A stretch of DNA of 51,666 bases from Telluria beijingensis (GTDB lineage Bacteria > Pseudomonadota > Gammaproteobacteria > Burkholderiales > Burkholderiaceae_D). The DNA lies in the NCBI RefSeq assembly GCF_030770395.1, contig NZ_CP132480.1, forward strand, positions 5,941,219 to 5,992,884. Direction: 5' to 3'. A program made the position numbers and the translations under genes. Below are positions 24,408-34,711 of the stretch, piece after piece. The notes beneath the pieces were generated by a model. The model did not search any database and was not told the DNA's origin. It worked only from the letters and a program-made list of their open reading frames with translations. The first letter of the stretch is position 1. Each line of letters opens with the position of its first letter.

Positions 24408-26499
24408 CGCCCATGATCCAGTTGCGGCCAGGCGCGGCTTCGTAGTAGCGGCGGTTGGTGTCGCCCACGATGACGGAACCGACGTAGTCGCGGTCGAACA
24501 GGTTGTTCAGGCGCGCGAACTGGCGCAGCTTCCAGCCGCCCAGTTGCTGGCTCGCCTGCACGCGCGCGTTGACGATCGCGTAGCCGGGCGCCGGCGTGGC
24601 GCTGTTGGTGTCCTCGGCATACACTTTGCTGTTGGCGACCGTCTCTAGCGCCGCGCCATAGCGGCCGGCCGCTTCCTTCCAGCCGAATTCACCGTAGAAG
24701 CTGGTCTTCGGCAGGCCGGGCAGGCGGCAGCCTTTCGGCACCGCGCCGAAGGCCTCGTCATACACCGCGTGCAGCATGCTCAGGGCCAGGCGCGCATTCC
24801 AGCTGGCGCCGAGTTCCGCGTCCAACGACAGTTCGCCACCCTGGCGCAGGGTGGCGCTGGCGTTGCGGTAGCTGGTGCGTCCGCCGGATGAGGCGTCGAC
24901 CACCAGTTCGTCCTTCGTCTTGACCTGGAACACCGCGGCGTTGACGCGCACGCCGCTCGCCACCATCGCTTTCACGCCGGCCTCGAGGTGTGTGCCGATC
25001 GCCGGATCGAGCGCGAAATTGAAGCCGCCGCCGGTGCCCGAATAGAACGATTCGTTCATGGTCGGTGTCTCGAAGCCGCGCGCCGCGCTGGCGTACACGT
25101 TCAGGCTCGGCGACACTTTATACAGCACGCCAACCAGCGGCGTGGTGTGGCGGAAGTCGGCGCCGCCGCTGTCGTCGCCGTTGGAGAGGAATCGGTCTTC
25201 GACGTCGAAGTCCACGCGGCTGTGGCGCACGCCGCCGCTCAACACCCAGCGCTCGCGTTCCCACTCCAGCTGGACATAGGGATCGACGCTGCTCACTTCA
25301 TTCTGTTCGTCGCGCCGCAGGTTGCCCTTGACGCCGAAGGTGTTGCCGACGAAGTTCTCGAAGCCCTGGCGCGCATCCTTCGAGCGCGCCAGTTCGAGGC
25401 CGGCCGTGGCGCGCATGGTGCCGCCCGCGACCTGGCGCACCGCGCGCCAGTTGGCGTCGACGCCGTAGAAATCGCGGTCGAAGTCGATCACGCCGCCCGA
25501 GTGGCTGGTCGGCGCCTGGAAGCCGCGCGAGAACGACTGGTACTGGATGACGCGGCGGTTGCCGCCATAGGCCGTCACCTGCAGGCGGTCGTCGCCGAAG
25601 CGCTGTTCATACGTGGCGCCGAACTGCTGGTGGTCGATGCTCTTGCGGGTGTCGTAGCGCTCGGCCAGCGTGCGCTGGGGCGTCTGCGTGTCGGTGGTGT
25701 CGATCTCGCCAGCGCGCGGGTCGCGCTGGTAGGTGGCCCAGGTCACGCCGAGCGGATCTTGCGTATCGTCCTGGCGCAGGCCACTCGCGGTGAGCACCAG
25801 GCGGCTGGTCGACGACGGTTCGACGACCAGCTTGGCGTAGGCCTGCTTGCGCGTCGCGGCGCTGTGGTCGCGGTAGCCATCGGTCTCGAAGCGCGAGGCG
25901 TCGAGCAGGTAGCCGATACCGCCGCTGCGGCCCGAGGCATTGGTGTCGAACTTGCGCTGGCCGTAGCTGCCGCCGGTGAAGCTGGCTTCGACCGTGGGCG
26001 TGTCGGTCGGCTCGCGCGTGAACAGCTGGACCACGCCGCCGGAGTGGTTGCCATACAGGGCGGACATGGGGCCGCGCAAGACTTCGATGCGTTCGGCGAG
26101 GTCGAGGTTGAAGGTCGCGGCCTGGCCCTGGCCATCCGGCATGGTGGCCGGGATGCCATCGGCCACCAGGCGCACGCCGCGCACGCCGAAGGCGGAGCGG
26201 GTGCCGAAGCCGCGCGAGGAAATCTGCAGGTCTTGTGCGTAGTTCTCGCGATTGCGCACCACGATGCCTGGCACGGCGACCAGGGCCTCCGAGGCGTTGA
26301 CGCGCAACTGGGTGTCGCCGATCTGCGCCGCATCGACAACGTCGATCGCGGCGGGCAGGTCGAAACTCGTGTGTTCGGCGCGGGTGCCGCTGACCACGAC
26401 CACGTTCATCGGGTCGCGGATGTCCTCGGCAAGGGCAGCGAAGGGCCAGCAGGCGCAGACGGCGGCGATCGTCGTACGGCGCAAGACGGTGTGGTTCAT
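24382..26499 (-). CDS. TonB-dependent outer-membrane receptor
   Basis: A 705-aa outer-membrane receptor. A signal peptide (1-24) is followed by a TonB-box-like stretch (VVVVSGTRAE), the plug (about 45-160, with SRGFGTRSAFGVRGVRLVADGIP and IEVLRGPMSALYG), and a 22-strand barrel ending in aromatic FQ, the usual outer-membrane insertion signal. The NAPGIVVRNR-type plug fits ferric-siderophore or ferric-dicitrate receptors, but the ligand cannot be assigned. No fur box is obvious in the upstream 140 bases. Energy comes from TonB-ExbBD, which are not in this window. Confidence 0.92.
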   Translation of the reverse strand: MNHTVLRRTTIAAVCACWPFAALAEDIRDPMNVVVVSGTRAEHTSFDLPAAIDVVDAAQIGDTQLRVNASEALVAVPGIVVRNRENYAQDLQISSRGFGTRSAFGVRGVRLVADGIPATMPDGQGQAATFNLDLAERIEVLRGPMSALYGNHSGGVVQLFTREPTDTPTVEASFTGGSYGQRKFDTNASGRSGGIGYLLDASRFETDGYRDHSAATRKQAYAKLVVEPSSTSRLVLTASGLRQDDTQDPLGVTWATYQRDPRAGEIDTTDTQTPQRTLAERYDTRKSIDHQQFGATYEQRFGDDRLQVTAYGGNRRVIQYQSFSRGFQAPTSHSGGVIDFDRDFYGVDANWRAVRQVAGGTMRATAGLELARSKDARQGFENFVGNTFGVKGNLRRDEQNEVSSVDPYVQLEWERERWVLSGGVRHSRVDFDVEDRFLSNGDDSGGADFRHTTPLVGVLYKVSPSLNVYASAARGFETPTMNESFYSGTGGGFNFALDPAIGTHLEAGVKAMVASGVRVNAAVFQVKTKDELVVDASSGGRTSYRNASATLRQGGELSLDAELGASWNARLALSMLHAVYDEAFGAVPKGCRLPGLPKTSFYGEFGWKEAAGRYGAALETVANSKVYAEDTNSATPAPGYAIVNARVQASQQLGGWKLRQFARLNNLFDRDYVGSVIVGDTNRRYYEAAPGRNWIMGVSAQYQFQ

Positions 26500-26644
26500 T
26501 CTTTCTCCAAAGATTGCGTAGCAAGCGCGCTGATAGGAAGCCTTGCTAATCAGCCAATGAATATACCTTGCAATAGAGAATTACGCGCGCACAGGATCAG
26601 TCGGGGCAAGCGGCACATTGATGCGGCCGTGTTTCGATAAGGCC

Positions 26645-26795
26645 TTGCGCACTCCTGTCGAGGTTTGCTATAGTGCGCCTCCGCTTCGGCACCGACCGAA
26701 ATTGTTAGCGTATTCAAGTGGTTACGAAGGCAAGGTCGGCAGAGAAATCTGAGACGAAGCGAAATGAGGGGTTGACGAAAAACGAAAAACACTTC
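26645..26795 (+). promoter_or_regulatory. rRNA-operon upstream region: complete P1, P2 cut at its -10
   Basis: P1 is TTGCGC (26645-26650) - 18 bases - TATAGT (26669-26674). P2 has TTGACG at 26772-26777 and a 17-base spacer ending CACTT, but its -10 position (26795-26800) reads CCGGCG instead of CATACT. The copy at 45274-45424 matches it closely over about 150 bases and stops at the same base. By comparison with the intact minus-strand copy at 34764-34881 this is an rrn promoter region severed before its -10. Confidence 0.75.
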
Positions 26796-27664
26796 CGGCG
26801 GCGCGCCGCCATCCGCTGCGGCGCGCGCGGCGCGTGCTGCTGGCCGAGGACAATCCGGTCAACGTCGAAGTGGCGCGGGCGATGCTCGAAAGCCTGGGCC
26901 TGGAAACCCATTGCGCCAGTAATGGCCAGGAAGCGCTGCATGCGGTGCACGAGGGCGGCTGGGACGCGGTGCTGATGGATTGCCAGATGCCGGTGATGGA
27001 CGGCTTCGCCGCCACCGGAGAAATACGGCGCCACGAGCGCGAAGCGGGCCGCGCGCGCACCCTGCCGGTGATCGCGATCACGGCCAACGCGCTGCAGGGC
27101 GACCGCGAAGCCTGCCTGGCGGCCGGCATGGACGACTACCTGTCGAAGCCCTTCACCCAGCAGCAGCTGGCGAACGTGATCGGACGCTGGGTGGCGTTGC
27201 CGGTGCTGGCCGAGCGCCACCATGACGACGTGCCGGAAGCCGCGCCGGCCATGGCGCCGCCCCGGGCGGCCACCATCGCGCCGACACCCGCGCCTGCCCC
27301 GCCCCAGGACGATCCGGTCGACCGCGCCGCCCTGCGCAAGATCCGCGCACTGAGCCGCGACGCCGGCGACGTGCTGGTACAGAAAGTCGTCAACGCCTAT
27401 GTCGGCGACACCCCGCGCCATCTGCAGGCGCTGCGCCAGGCCGTGGATGGGCGCGATGCCGACCAGCTGCGCCGCATCGCCCACAGCCTCAAGTCGGCCA
27501 GCGCCAATATCGGCGCGGCGCGCCTGGCCGTGCTGTGCCGCGATCTCGAACAACTCGGCCGCGCCGGCAGCATCGACGGCGCCGCATCCCTGCTGGCCGA
27601 CATGGAGCGCGAATACCAGTCGGTGCGCCAGTCGCTCCACGCCCTGCTCGAAAAGGAATCCTGA
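26796..27664 (+). CDS. hybrid sensor kinase, C-terminal receiver and HPt only
   Basis: An open frame enters from break 4 and encodes about 288 residues. It holds a receiver domain ([17 protein letters not shown], phosphoacceptor Asp in [12 protein letters not shown], conserved Lys in LSKPF), an Ala/Pro linker and a histidine phosphotransfer domain with [14 protein letters not shown]. This is the end of a multistep phosphorelay kinase whose sensor, HisKA and ATPase parts are missing. The GTG at 26834 is inside the receiver and is not a real start. The following REC-GGDEF-EAL gene begins 1 base after the stop, so the two probably form one signalling operon. Confidence 0.8.
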
Positions 27665-27665
27665 C

Positions 27666-29840
27666 ATGCCAGCTTCTCCTTCCACTCCGCGCGGGACGGT
27701 GCTCGTCGCCGACGACGATCCCGTCATGCGCCTCCTGATGCTCGAGATGCTGGCCCAGGTCGGCCTGAAAGGCATCGAGGCCGGCGACGGCCAGGAAGCG
27801 GCCGACCTGGCGCATGCACGCGTGCCCGACCTGGTCCTGCTCGACGTCGACATGCCGCGCATGGACGGCTTTGCCGCCTGCCGGGCGATCCGCGCCGCGG
27901 AACGGGACGGCGCCTGCGTGCCGATCGTCATGGTCACCGGCAGCGACGATGTCGAGGCCGTGACCCAGGCCTACGAGGCCGGCGCCACCGACTTCGTCTC
28001 GAAGCCGATCAACTGGCCGATCCTCGGCCACCGCGTGCTGTACGTGCTGCGCGCCAGCGACGCCATTGCCCGCCTGCGCATCGCCGACGCCCAGAACCGC
28101 GCGGTGCTCGAAGCGATCCCCGACACCTTCTTTCGCCTCGATGCGGACGGCTTCTATCTCGACTATGAGCCCGGGCATACGCGCGTGCGGCAGGAGCGTC
28201 CCGGACAGCTATGCCCCGGACGGCCGGGCGGCGCGCTGGCGGACGGCGCGCGCTACATCGGCAAGCACCTGGGCGACACCCTGCCGCCCGAGATCGCGGC
28301 GCGCATGCTGGAACAGATGAAGACCGTGCTCGCCACCCAGCAGGTGCGCTCGGTCGAGTACGAGCTGATCGAGTGCGGCGAGGTCCTGCACTTCGAGGCG
28401 CGGCTGGTCGCCACCAGCCCGTCCGAGGTGCTCGGCCTGGTGCGCGACATCAGCGAGCGCAAGCGCGCCGAAGAGCAGATCCGGCGCCTGGCCTATTGCG
28501 ACGGCCTCACCGGCATCCCGAACCGCCAGGCCTTCCTGGAGACGCTCGAACGCGAGCTGCAGCGGGCCAAGGTCGGCAACAAGAAGTTCGCGGTGCTGTT
28601 CATGGACCTGGATGCCTTCAAGCGCATCAACGATACGCTCGGCCACAATGCCGGCGACCAGCTGCTCAAGATGGTGTCGGAGCGCCTGCGCGAGACTACC
28701 CGGCCCAGCGACCTGGTGTCGCGCGGCGACGGTGTCGACCAGCGCGCCAACAATGCCGCCAACCTGGCGCGCCTGGGCGGCGACGAATTCACCATCCTGA
28801 TCCCCGACCTCGAGCGGGTCGAGCATGCGCTGAACGTCGCAACCCGGGTCAAGGAAGCGATGCGGCGCCCCTTCGTCATCGAGGGCAACGAGATTTTCGT
28901 CACCGCCAGCATCGGCATCTCGCTATTCCCCGAGGACGGCGACGACTGCGGCTCGCTGCTCAAATTCGCCGACACCGCCATGTACCACGCCAAGAACTGC
29001 GGCAAGAACAACGCCAAGCTGTACAGCTCTTCGCTGACCATGCAGATCATGAGCCACGTGAAGCTCGAGGTGGGCTTGCGGCGCGCGCTGCAGAACGACG
29101 AGCTGTACCTGGTCTACCAGCCGCAGCGCGACGTCGCCACCACCGAGATCGTGGGCGTCGAGGCGCTGGTGCGCTGGCGCCATCCCGAGCGCGGGCTGGT
29201 GCCGCCGACCGAATTCATCCCGCTGGCCGAGGAGACCGGACTGATCGTGCCGATCGGCGAATGGGTGCTGCGCACCGCCTGCCGCCAGGCGCGCGCCTGG
29301 CAGCGCCTGACGCGGCGCCTGCTGCGCATCGCGGTCAACCTGTCGGCCAAGCAGTTCAAGGACGAGAACCTGTCGCAGATCGTGCTGTCGGCCCTGAACG
29401 ACACCGGGCTCGAGCCGCGCCTGCTGGAACTGGAGCTGACCGAAGGCACGCTGATGGACGATGCGCGCGCCACCATGGTGACCCTGGAACAGCTGCGCGG
29501 GATCGGCGTGCACCTGTCGATCGACGACTTCGGCACCGGCTACTCGTCGATGAATTATCTAAAACGCTTCGACGTGCGGGCGCTGAAGATCGACCGCAGC
29601 TTCATCGCCGGCCTGCCGCAGGATTCCGAGAACGCCGCCATCACGCGCGCCATCATCGCCATGGCCCACGGCCTGAAGATGGTGGTGGTGGCCGAGGGCG
29701 TCGAAACCAACGAGCAGTTGCAGCTGCTCGAGGAACTGGGATGCGACATGGTGCAAGGCTACTACCTGGGTCATCCCTCGAACGCCGAGCAGATCACCGG
29801 GATGCTGCAGCATGCGCAGCAGGCCCTGCCTGCCAAATAG
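27666..29840 (+). CDS. response regulator with GGDEF and EAL domains
   Basis: A 724-aa cyclic-di-GMP protein. A receiver (1-125) has phosphoacceptor Asp60 and Lys113. A PAS-like region (140-265) follows, then GGDEF (275-455) with an intact GGDEF at 371-375, and EAL (465-720). The EAL catalytic set is complete: EAL 499-501, [36 protein letters not shown] and VQGYYLG. Phosphodiesterase activity is therefore likely. The GGDEF domain carries an extra segment of about 15 residues (354-368, [15 protein letters not shown]) just before RLGGDEF and lacks an RxxD inhibition site. It probably receives phosphate from the kinase encoded 1 base upstream. ATG at 27666. Confidence 0.93.
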   Translation: MPASPSTPRGTVLVADDDPVMRLLMLEMLAQVGLKGIEAGDGQEAADLAHARVPDLVLLDVDMPRMDGFAACRAIRAAERDGACVPIVMVTGSDDVEAVTQAYEAGATDFVSKPINWPILGHRVLYVLRASDAIARLRIADAQNRAVLEAIPDTFFRLDADGFYLDYEPGHTRVRQERPGQLCPGRPGGALADGARYIGKHLGDTLPPEIAARMLEQMKTVLATQQVRSVEYELIECGEVLHFEARLVATSPSEVLGLVRDISERKRAEEQIRRLAYCDGLTGIPNRQAFLETLERELQRAKVGNKKFAVLFMDLDAFKRINDTLGHNAGDQLLKMVSERLRETTRPSDLVSRGDGVDQRANNAANLARLGGDEFTILIPDLERVEHALNVATRVKEAMRRPFVIEGNEIFVTASIGISLFPEDGDDCGSLLKFADTAMYHAKNCGKNNAKLYSSSLTMQIMSHVKLEVGLRRALQNDELYLVYQPQRDVATTEIVGVEALVRWRHPERGLVPPTEFIPLAEETGLIVPIGEWVLRTACRQARAWQRLTRRLLRIAVNLSAKQFKDENLSQIVLSALNDTGLEPRLLELELTEGTLMDDARATMVTLEQLRGIGVHLSIDDFGTGYSSMNYLKRFDVRALKIDRSFIAGLPQDSENAAITRAIIAMAHGLKMVVVAEGVETNEQLQLLEELGCDMVQGYYLGHPSNAEQITGMLQHAQQALPAK

Positions 29841-29856
29841 GGCCCGCGGCGTCCAC

Positions 29857-29995
29857 CACGTCGTACCCGCGCAGGCGGGTACCCAAGTGCAGCAGGCCTG
29901 CGGCCCAAAAATTGACCTTCGATGACCGCTGGGGCGCGCAGAAGCATGAACATGCTGTGACTTCACTTGGATTCCCGCCTGCGCGGGAACGACGC
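29857..29995. repeat. REP-type inverted repeat pair
   Basis: Two oppositely oriented hairpins flank a 90-bp middle: GTACCCGC-GCAG-GCGGGTAC (29863-29882) followed by CCAAGT, and CACTTGGA then TTCCCGC-CTGC-GCGGGAA (29972-29989) followed by CGACG. The family also appears at 45489-45595. It fills the gap between the convergent EAL protein and penicillin acylase, where a paired REP element (BIME) commonly sits. Confidence 0.75.
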
Positions 29996-30032
29996 GCAAC
30001 CGCAAACGAAAGAAGTTAGCTTGCGTCCATGC

Positions 30033-32417
30033 TTACGGCACGAAGCGCAGCGTATGCGCGGTCGGCCCCGGCAACAAAGGCGCCGGCTTGCCCTCGACCC
30101 AGGCCGCGTGGTCCAGCAGGAAGAACGGCGACAGCGGATGCCCGCTCTGCCCGCCCGGCATATTGTACAAACCTTCTTCCTCGCGCCCCGGCGACACCGT
30201 CAGCCGTTCCGACTGGCCGAAGTTCGGCCCCGCCACGCGCGGCATGTGGGCGTCGCCCGCCAGCGGCTGGCGCGGCACGGCCAGCCAGGGACGCAGCGCG
30301 GGCACCGCCATGCTGATCGGGTGCGCGATGTCGGCCGTGTTGCGCTGGCCCCAGGTGGCCTCGGCCAGCGGGATGCCCGCATCGTCCAGCGCCGCAATGG
30401 CGCGGTCGACCGCCGCCAGCTGCAATTCCCGCCAGGACGCGTGGCCGGCCGGCAGCCAGCCCGCCGGCTGTTCGTCGAGCAGGCGCGCCGCCACCGCCGG
30501 CCAGCGCGTGCTGGCCGCGGCCACGCTGGCCCTGGGATCGACCTCCTTCAGGGCCGCGTTGACGCGGCCGTACAGCAGGTCGTGCACGGCCCACATGAAG
30601 TCGCGCGCCAGGCGGTAGCCGCTCGATTCCACGCTGGCGCGGCCGCTCCAGCTGGTTTCCAGCAGGCGCCGGAACTCGGCGCGCTGCGGATGGCCGTCGA
30701 GCGCGGACGCATCGAGCGCGGCCAGCGCGCGCTGGCGCCACTGGCCGACCAGGATCGCGCGGTCGTCGAGCGCGGCGTCGAAGGCGCGCCGCACGTCGAC
30801 CTTGCCCTCCATCGCCAATAAACCTTCGTGCAGCTGGCGGTTGCGCATGCCCAGGTCGTAGCCGCCGTCGCCCAGCAGCGCGTGGCCGGCGCCCATCAGC
30901 TGGCGGCTGTTGGCGGTCGTGATCTGGCCCTCGCCCGGATTGACGATGCGCGGGTGCTCGGCATATGGCAGCACGCTGCTCCAGGTCGACGCGTCGCCCG
31001 TGTGGCGCGGCAGCAGGCCGGCGATGGTCCAGCCGATATTGCCGTGCACGTCACCGGCGACGAAATTCTGGGCCGGAATGCCGTCGCTGGCGGCCGCCGC
31101 CAGCGCCTCGTCGACGTTCGCGACCGATTCGAGCTTGAGGTGGTTCATGTTCAGCGCCGCCGGGTCGTGGGCGATCCAGCGCAGCGCATAGCTGCGGCCG
31201 GCCACCGTGCGGATCGGTCCGAGCGAGGTCTCGCGCACGACCAGCGGCTCGGCCTCGGCGCCCTTCACGGCGATCGATTCGGTATGGCTGATTGGCGTCT
31301 CCCAGCCGCCCGGCAGGCCCACCTGGCCGGGACGCGCCGGGTCGAGACGCAGTTCGACCAGGTCGAGCGAATCGGCATAGCTGTTGGTGAAGGCCCAGGC
31401 CACCTGGCCATTGCTGCCGACGATGACCGACGGCGGCGCGCCGGGCAGGCTGACGCCCACCAGGCGGCGCTGGCCGCCGGGCGCACCCGGATCGGGGAAG
31501 CGCAGCGCGAGGCGGTACCAGATATTCGGCAGGCGCAGGCCCAGGTGCATGTCGTCGGCCACGATGGCGGCGCCAGTGCTGCTGCGGCTGCCGGCCAGCG
31601 CATAATTGTTGCTGCCGACCGAGTCGGTGACGTCCAGGCCGGCCAGCCGGACCGGCGCGCCGGCGTCCAGGGCGGCCGCGCCCCACCAGGCCGGGGCCCG
31701 CGCCGGCAGCGGGCCGGGCGCCGGCGCCTTGGCGCCATCGAGGGTGGTGTCGAAGGCGGTGGCCTCGGGCAGCAGGAAGGCCAGTTGCGCCGGGTCGCTG
31801 TGCTCGCGCAGCCAGCCGCGCGCCAGTTCGCGCGCCTGTTGGCCGCCCTGCAGGTCGATGTACATGGCCCACACTACCAGCAGCGAATCGGCCGCCGACC
31901 AGGGCCGCGGGGCGGCGCCGGTCAGCGCATACTCGAAGGGCCGCGCGCCGAGCGCGTCGAGGCCGGCGTTGACGCCCTGGGCGTAGCGTTCCAGCAGCGC
32001 ACGCTCGGCGGCCGGCAGGCGCGCCAAGGTCTCCCCGGCGCGGGCCCGGAAGCGATGCAGGCGGTGGCCGCGGTCGGTCGGCAAGGCCTTGGGGCCGAAC
32101 AGCTCGGCCAGCTCGCCGGCCGCCGTGCGGCGCAGCAAATCCATCTGGAAGAAGCGCTCCTGGCCGTGGACGAAGCCGGTCGCATAGGCCACGTCCTGCC
32201 GGCTGGCGCCGCTGATCAGGGGCACGCCGCCGGCATCGCGCTCGACCGTCACCGGGCCCGCCAGGCCGGCCACCCGGCGCTCGCCGTCGAGCTGGGCCAG
32301 GCTGGCGCGCAGGAACAGCCAGGCCGCCAGCACGGCCAGCAGTACGAGCGCCAGCAGTGCGCCGGTCCCGCGCAGGGTCCAGGTCTTCCATCGGGATTTG
32401 CCCACGGTCTTGCCCAT
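30033..32417 (-). CDS. penicillin acylase family N-terminal nucleophile hydrolase
   Basis: A 794-aa enzyme with an N-terminal membrane anchor (about 16-37) rather than a cleaved signal. The domain matches penicillin amidases: RDAGGVPLISG and YATGFVHGQERFFQMD at about 60-93, a linker of about 25 residues, then GSNNYALAG at 268-276 with Ser269 the nucleophile exposed after autoproteolysis, giving alpha and beta chains. It hydrolyses amides such as penicillins, acyl-homoserine lactones or acyl peptides; which is unknown. AAGGAG precedes the ATG at 32417. It is divergent from a small lipoprotein gene. Confidence 0.9.
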   Translation of the reverse strand: MGKTVGKSRWKTWTLRGTGALLALVLLAVLAAWLFLRASLAQLDGERRVAGLAGPVTVERDAGGVPLISGASRQDVAYATGFVHGQERFFQMDLLRRTAAGELAELFGPKALPTDRGHRLHRFRARAGETLARLPAAERALLERYAQGVNAGLDALGARPFEYALTGAAPRPWSAADSLLVVWAMYIDLQGGQQARELARGWLREHSDPAQLAFLLPEATAFDTTLDGAKAPAPGPLPARAPAWWGAAALDAGAPVRLAGLDVTDSVGSNNYALAGSRSSTGAAIVADDMHLGLRLPNIWYRLALRFPDPGAPGGQRRLVGVSLPGAPPSVIVGSNGQVAWAFTNSYADSLDLVELRLDPARPGQVGLPGGWETPISHTESIAVKGAEAEPLVVRETSLGPIRTVAGRSYALRWIAHDPAALNMNHLKLESVANVDEALAAAASDGIPAQNFVAGDVHGNIGWTIAGLLPRHTGDASTWSSVLPYAEHPRIVNPGEGQITTANSRQLMGAGHALLGDGGYDLGMRNRQLHEGLLAMEGKVDVRRAFDAALDDRAILVGQWRQRALAALDASALDGHPQRAEFRRLLETSWSGRASVESSGYRLARDFMWAVHDLLYGRVNAALKEVDPRASVAAASTRWPAVAARLLDEQPAGWLPAGHASWRELQLAAVDRAIAALDDAGIPLAEATWGQRNTADIAHPISMAVPALRPWLAVPRQPLAGDAHMPRVAGPNFGQSERLTVSPGREEEGLYNMPGGQSGHPLSPFFLLDHAAWVEGKPAPLLPGPTAHTLRFVP

Positions 32418-32587
32418 CCAGTGTCTCCTTATTAGGGGGCGTATTCTGCCAGAAAATTGCCAAAAAAACCCTAAAGGCGACAGGGTCGTCCCGCGAAATC
32501 TGGCGTGTGCGTTTGATATCGCACACGGCAGGGCTGGCGCTGGTGCTATGCTGGAGTTACGCTGCTCCAGCAGCAAAAGGAGTCATC

Positions 32588-32908
32588 ATGCAAGATACCG
32601 TCAATCGGGCAAGAATGCCTGTCATCGTGCGCGTGTCCGCCGCTATCGGGCTGGCCGTGCTGGCCGCTGCCTGTTCCACGCCGCAAGAAAAATCCGCGCG
32701 CGCCCAGGCCGAGATGTCACAGCTCATGAATATCTATGGGCCGGCGTGCAGCCAGCTCGGCTATAGCGCGAACACCGATCCGTGGCGCGAGTGCGTGCTG
32801 CACCTGGGTACCCGCGAGGAATTGCAGCGCATGGGCAATGGCGCCGGCATGTATGGGGGTTGGGGTCCACGCTACCGCGGTGGCGGCTACTGGGGCCCGT
32901 ACTGGTAA
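32588..32908 (+). CDS. small lipoprotein
   Basis: A 106-aa exported lipoprotein with a lipobox LAAAC (Cys29). The mature part has two further Cys (ACSQLGYS and RECVLHL) that may form a disulfide and ends in a Gly/Trp/Tyr-rich tail (YGGWGPRYRGGGYWGPYW). AAGGAG lies 7 bases upstream of the ATG at 32588. It is divergent from the acylase gene and converges with recR. The function is unknown. Confidence 0.75.
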   Translation: MQDTVNRARMPVIVRVSAAIGLAVLAAACSTPQEKSARAQAEMSQLMNIYGPACSQLGYSANTDPWRECVLHLGTREELQRMGNGAGMYGGWGPRYRGGGYWGPYW

Positions 32909-32914
32909 TCCGTC

Positions 32915-33505
32915 TCAGGCGCTACGCCGGTCGAGCATGGCGCGCGCGATCGTGCCGGCATCGACGTATTCCAGTTCGCCACCCACCGGCACCCCGCGCG
33001 CCAGGCGGCTGACCTTCAGGCCGCGCGCCTTGAGCATCTCGCTGATGTAGTGGGCGGTCGCTTCGCCCTCATTGGTGAAATTGGTTGCGAGCACGACTTC
33101 GCCGACGACGCCATCGGTGGCGCGGTTGACGAGCTTGTCCAGGGCCAGGTCGCGCGGGCCGATGCCGTCCAGCGGCGACAGGCGGCCCATCAGCACGAAA
33201 TAGAGGCCGCGCCAGGTGAGCGTCTGCTCGATCATGATCTGGTCGGCCGGGGTTTCGACCACGCACAGCAGGCTGTGGTCGCGCTCCGGGTCGGCGCACA
33301 GCTCGCAGATCTCGATGTCCGAAAAGGTATTGCATTTGGCGCAGTGGTGCACCGTGTCGACGGCTTGATAGAGCGCGCGCGACAGTTGCGCGGCGCCTTC
33401 GCGGTCATGCTGCAGCAGGTGGAAAGCCATGCGCTGGGCCGACTTGGGGCCCACGCCCGGCAGGCGGCGCAGCGATTCGATGAGAAATTCGAGCGAGGTC
33501 GACAT
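32915..33505 (-). CDS. recR: recombination protein RecR
   Basis: RecR (196 aa) acts with RecF/RecO to load RecA on gapped DNA. Helix-hairpin-helix [17 protein letters not shown] is near the N-terminus, a C4 zinc site [16 protein letters not shown] follows, then a Toprim domain ([17 protein letters not shown]) and the Walker-like C-terminus. ATG at 33505 is chosen since the family starts [10 protein letters not shown]...; a longer in-frame start has no homology. It follows ybaB and the dnaX fragment on the same strand in the usual dnaX-ybaB-recR order. Confidence 0.96.
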   Translation of the reverse strand: MSTSLEFLIESLRRLPGVGPKSAQRMAFHLLQHDREGAAQLSRALYQAVDTVHHCAKCNTFSDIEICELCADPERDHSLLCVVETPADQIMIEQTLTWRGLYFVLMGRLSPLDGIGPRDLALDKLVNRATDGVVGEVVLATNFTNEGEATAHYISEMLKARGLKVSRLARGVPVGGELEYVDAGTIARAMLDRRSA

Positions 33506-33552
33506 GTGGGATGTCTTGCCAGCGTATGCCGGCAAGACCTTTATTCAATGGC

Positions 33553-33882
33553 TTAGAAAGGCATCTTGAAGCCGGGCGGCAGGCCTGGCATGCCGGCGGT
33601 CAGGCCACTCATCTTTTCGGCGGCGGTGGCTTCGGCCTTGCGCACGGCGTCGTTGAACGCGGCCGCGACCAGGTCTTCCAGCATGTCGCGGTCGTCGCCC
33701 AGCAGCGATGGATCGATGGTGACGCGCTTGACGTCGTTCTTGCAGGTCATGACGACCTTCACCAGGCCGGCGCCCGACTGGCCTTCGACTTCGATCTGAG
33801 CCAGCTGCTCCTGCGCCTTCTTCATATTGTCCTGCATGGCTTGCGCCTGTTTCATCAAGCCTGCGAGCTGGTTTTTCATCAT
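33553..33882 (-). CDS. ybaB: YbaB/EbfC nucleoid-associated protein
   Basis: A 109-aa DNA-binding protein, a small homodimer that binds duplex DNA. The opening [38 protein letters not shown] and the Gly/Pro-rich end ([11 protein letters not shown]) are standard. ATG at 33882 follows GGAG; a TTG 15 bases upstream is not likely to be used. It lies between the dnaX remnant and recR, the conserved arrangement. Confidence 0.94.
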   Translation of the reverse strand: MMKNQLAGLMKQAQAMQDNMKKAQEQLAQIEVEGQSGAGLVKVVMTCKNDVKRVTIDPSLLGDDRDMLEDLVAAAFNDAVRKAEATAAEKMSGLTAGMPGLPPGFKMPF

Positions 33883-33929
33883 GGTGGTGTTCTCCAAAAG
33901 TCGGATGGGTTGTTATTCACGCGGCCTGG

Positions 33930-34709
33930 TCAGGCGACCTTGACCGAGCCGGGCACGACGAACGCGTCGAAGCGTCGCTCGAGTTCCTGCACGAAGGGAT
34001 CGGCGGCGACGATGGATTCGGCCAGTCGCTGGCGTTCTTCGCGCGCCGCTTTCTGTTCGGCCCCGGCGGTGTACCACACCGGGCCGATCTCGGACTCCAC
34101 GCTCACGCGGAAGTCGGGGAAGTGTTCTTGCAGCGCGGCCGCCAGTTTCTCGCTATTGCCGCTGGCGCGCAGCGTGTCGACCGGCACCCGCAATTTGAAG
34201 GTGACGGCGCGCTCGTGCACGACGCAGGCGACCAGCTCGGTCTGCAGCGCCAACTGCTGGGCCACGCCACGCAGCGGCAGGCTGCCGGCCAGTTGCGGCC
34301 AGTTGCCATCCCAATCGATCTGCGGCACCGGCGTGACGACATAGGCATGCGGCGGCGCGGCCGGCGCGCGCACCTGGGGCGCGGGCGCGACCACGGCCGG
34401 CGCCTCGGCGGCGACGGCGGTATCGTCCGAGAATTCGGTGACCCAGGACGGCACATCGTCTTCCATCTGCTGCTGCGGCTGCTGGCGGGCCTGCATTGCC
34501 GGTTGCGGCTGGGCCACGGCCTGCGCCTGGCCGCCATCCCATGGCGGTGGCGCGGCTACGGCCCGGGCCTGTGGCGCGGACGGCATGGCGGCCGCCGGAC
34601 CGGGGGCCGACGGCGCCGAAGGCGGCACAGGCACGGGCGCCGGCGCGCTGGCAGCCGCCGCGGGCAGTTCGGCGCCTGGCCGCTTGGGCGGGGTGCGAAT
34701 GCCCGTGCT
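33930..34709 (-). CDS. dnaX: DNA polymerase III subunit gamma/tau, C-terminal part only
   Basis: An open frame of 260 codons without a credible start holds the Pro/Ala/Gln-rich linker and the C-terminal tau region (IDWDGNWPQLAGSLPLRGVAQQLALQTELVACVV and PDFRVSVESEIGPVWYTAG) of DnaX. The clamp-loader ATPase (first about 380 residues with P-loop, zinc site and SRC) is absent. The upstream edge (34709) runs into an rrn leader where a TGA breaks the frame. Because dnaX is essential, the 5' part must lie elsewhere. It is followed by ybaB and recR in normal order. Confidence 0.85.
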   Translation of the reverse strand, partial: STGIRTPPKRPGAELPAAAASAPAPVPVPPSAPSAPGPAAAMPSAPQARAVAAPPPWDGGQAQAVAQPQPAMQARQQPQQQMEDDVPSWVTEFSDDTAVAAEAPAVVAPAPQVRAPAAPPHAYVVTPVPQIDWDGNWPQLAGSLPLRGVAQQLALQTELVACVVHERAVTFKLRVPVDTLRASGNSEKLAAALQEHFPDFRVSVESEIGPVWYTAGAEQKAAREERQRLAESIVAADPFVQELERRFDAFVVPGSVKVA

Positions 34710-34711
34710 TC

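Noticed and set aside
26834..27664. A standalone response regulator starting at GTG 26834
   Set aside because: The frame is open back to the break at 26795 with no ribosome site, and receiver-HPt is the normal end of a hybrid kinase.
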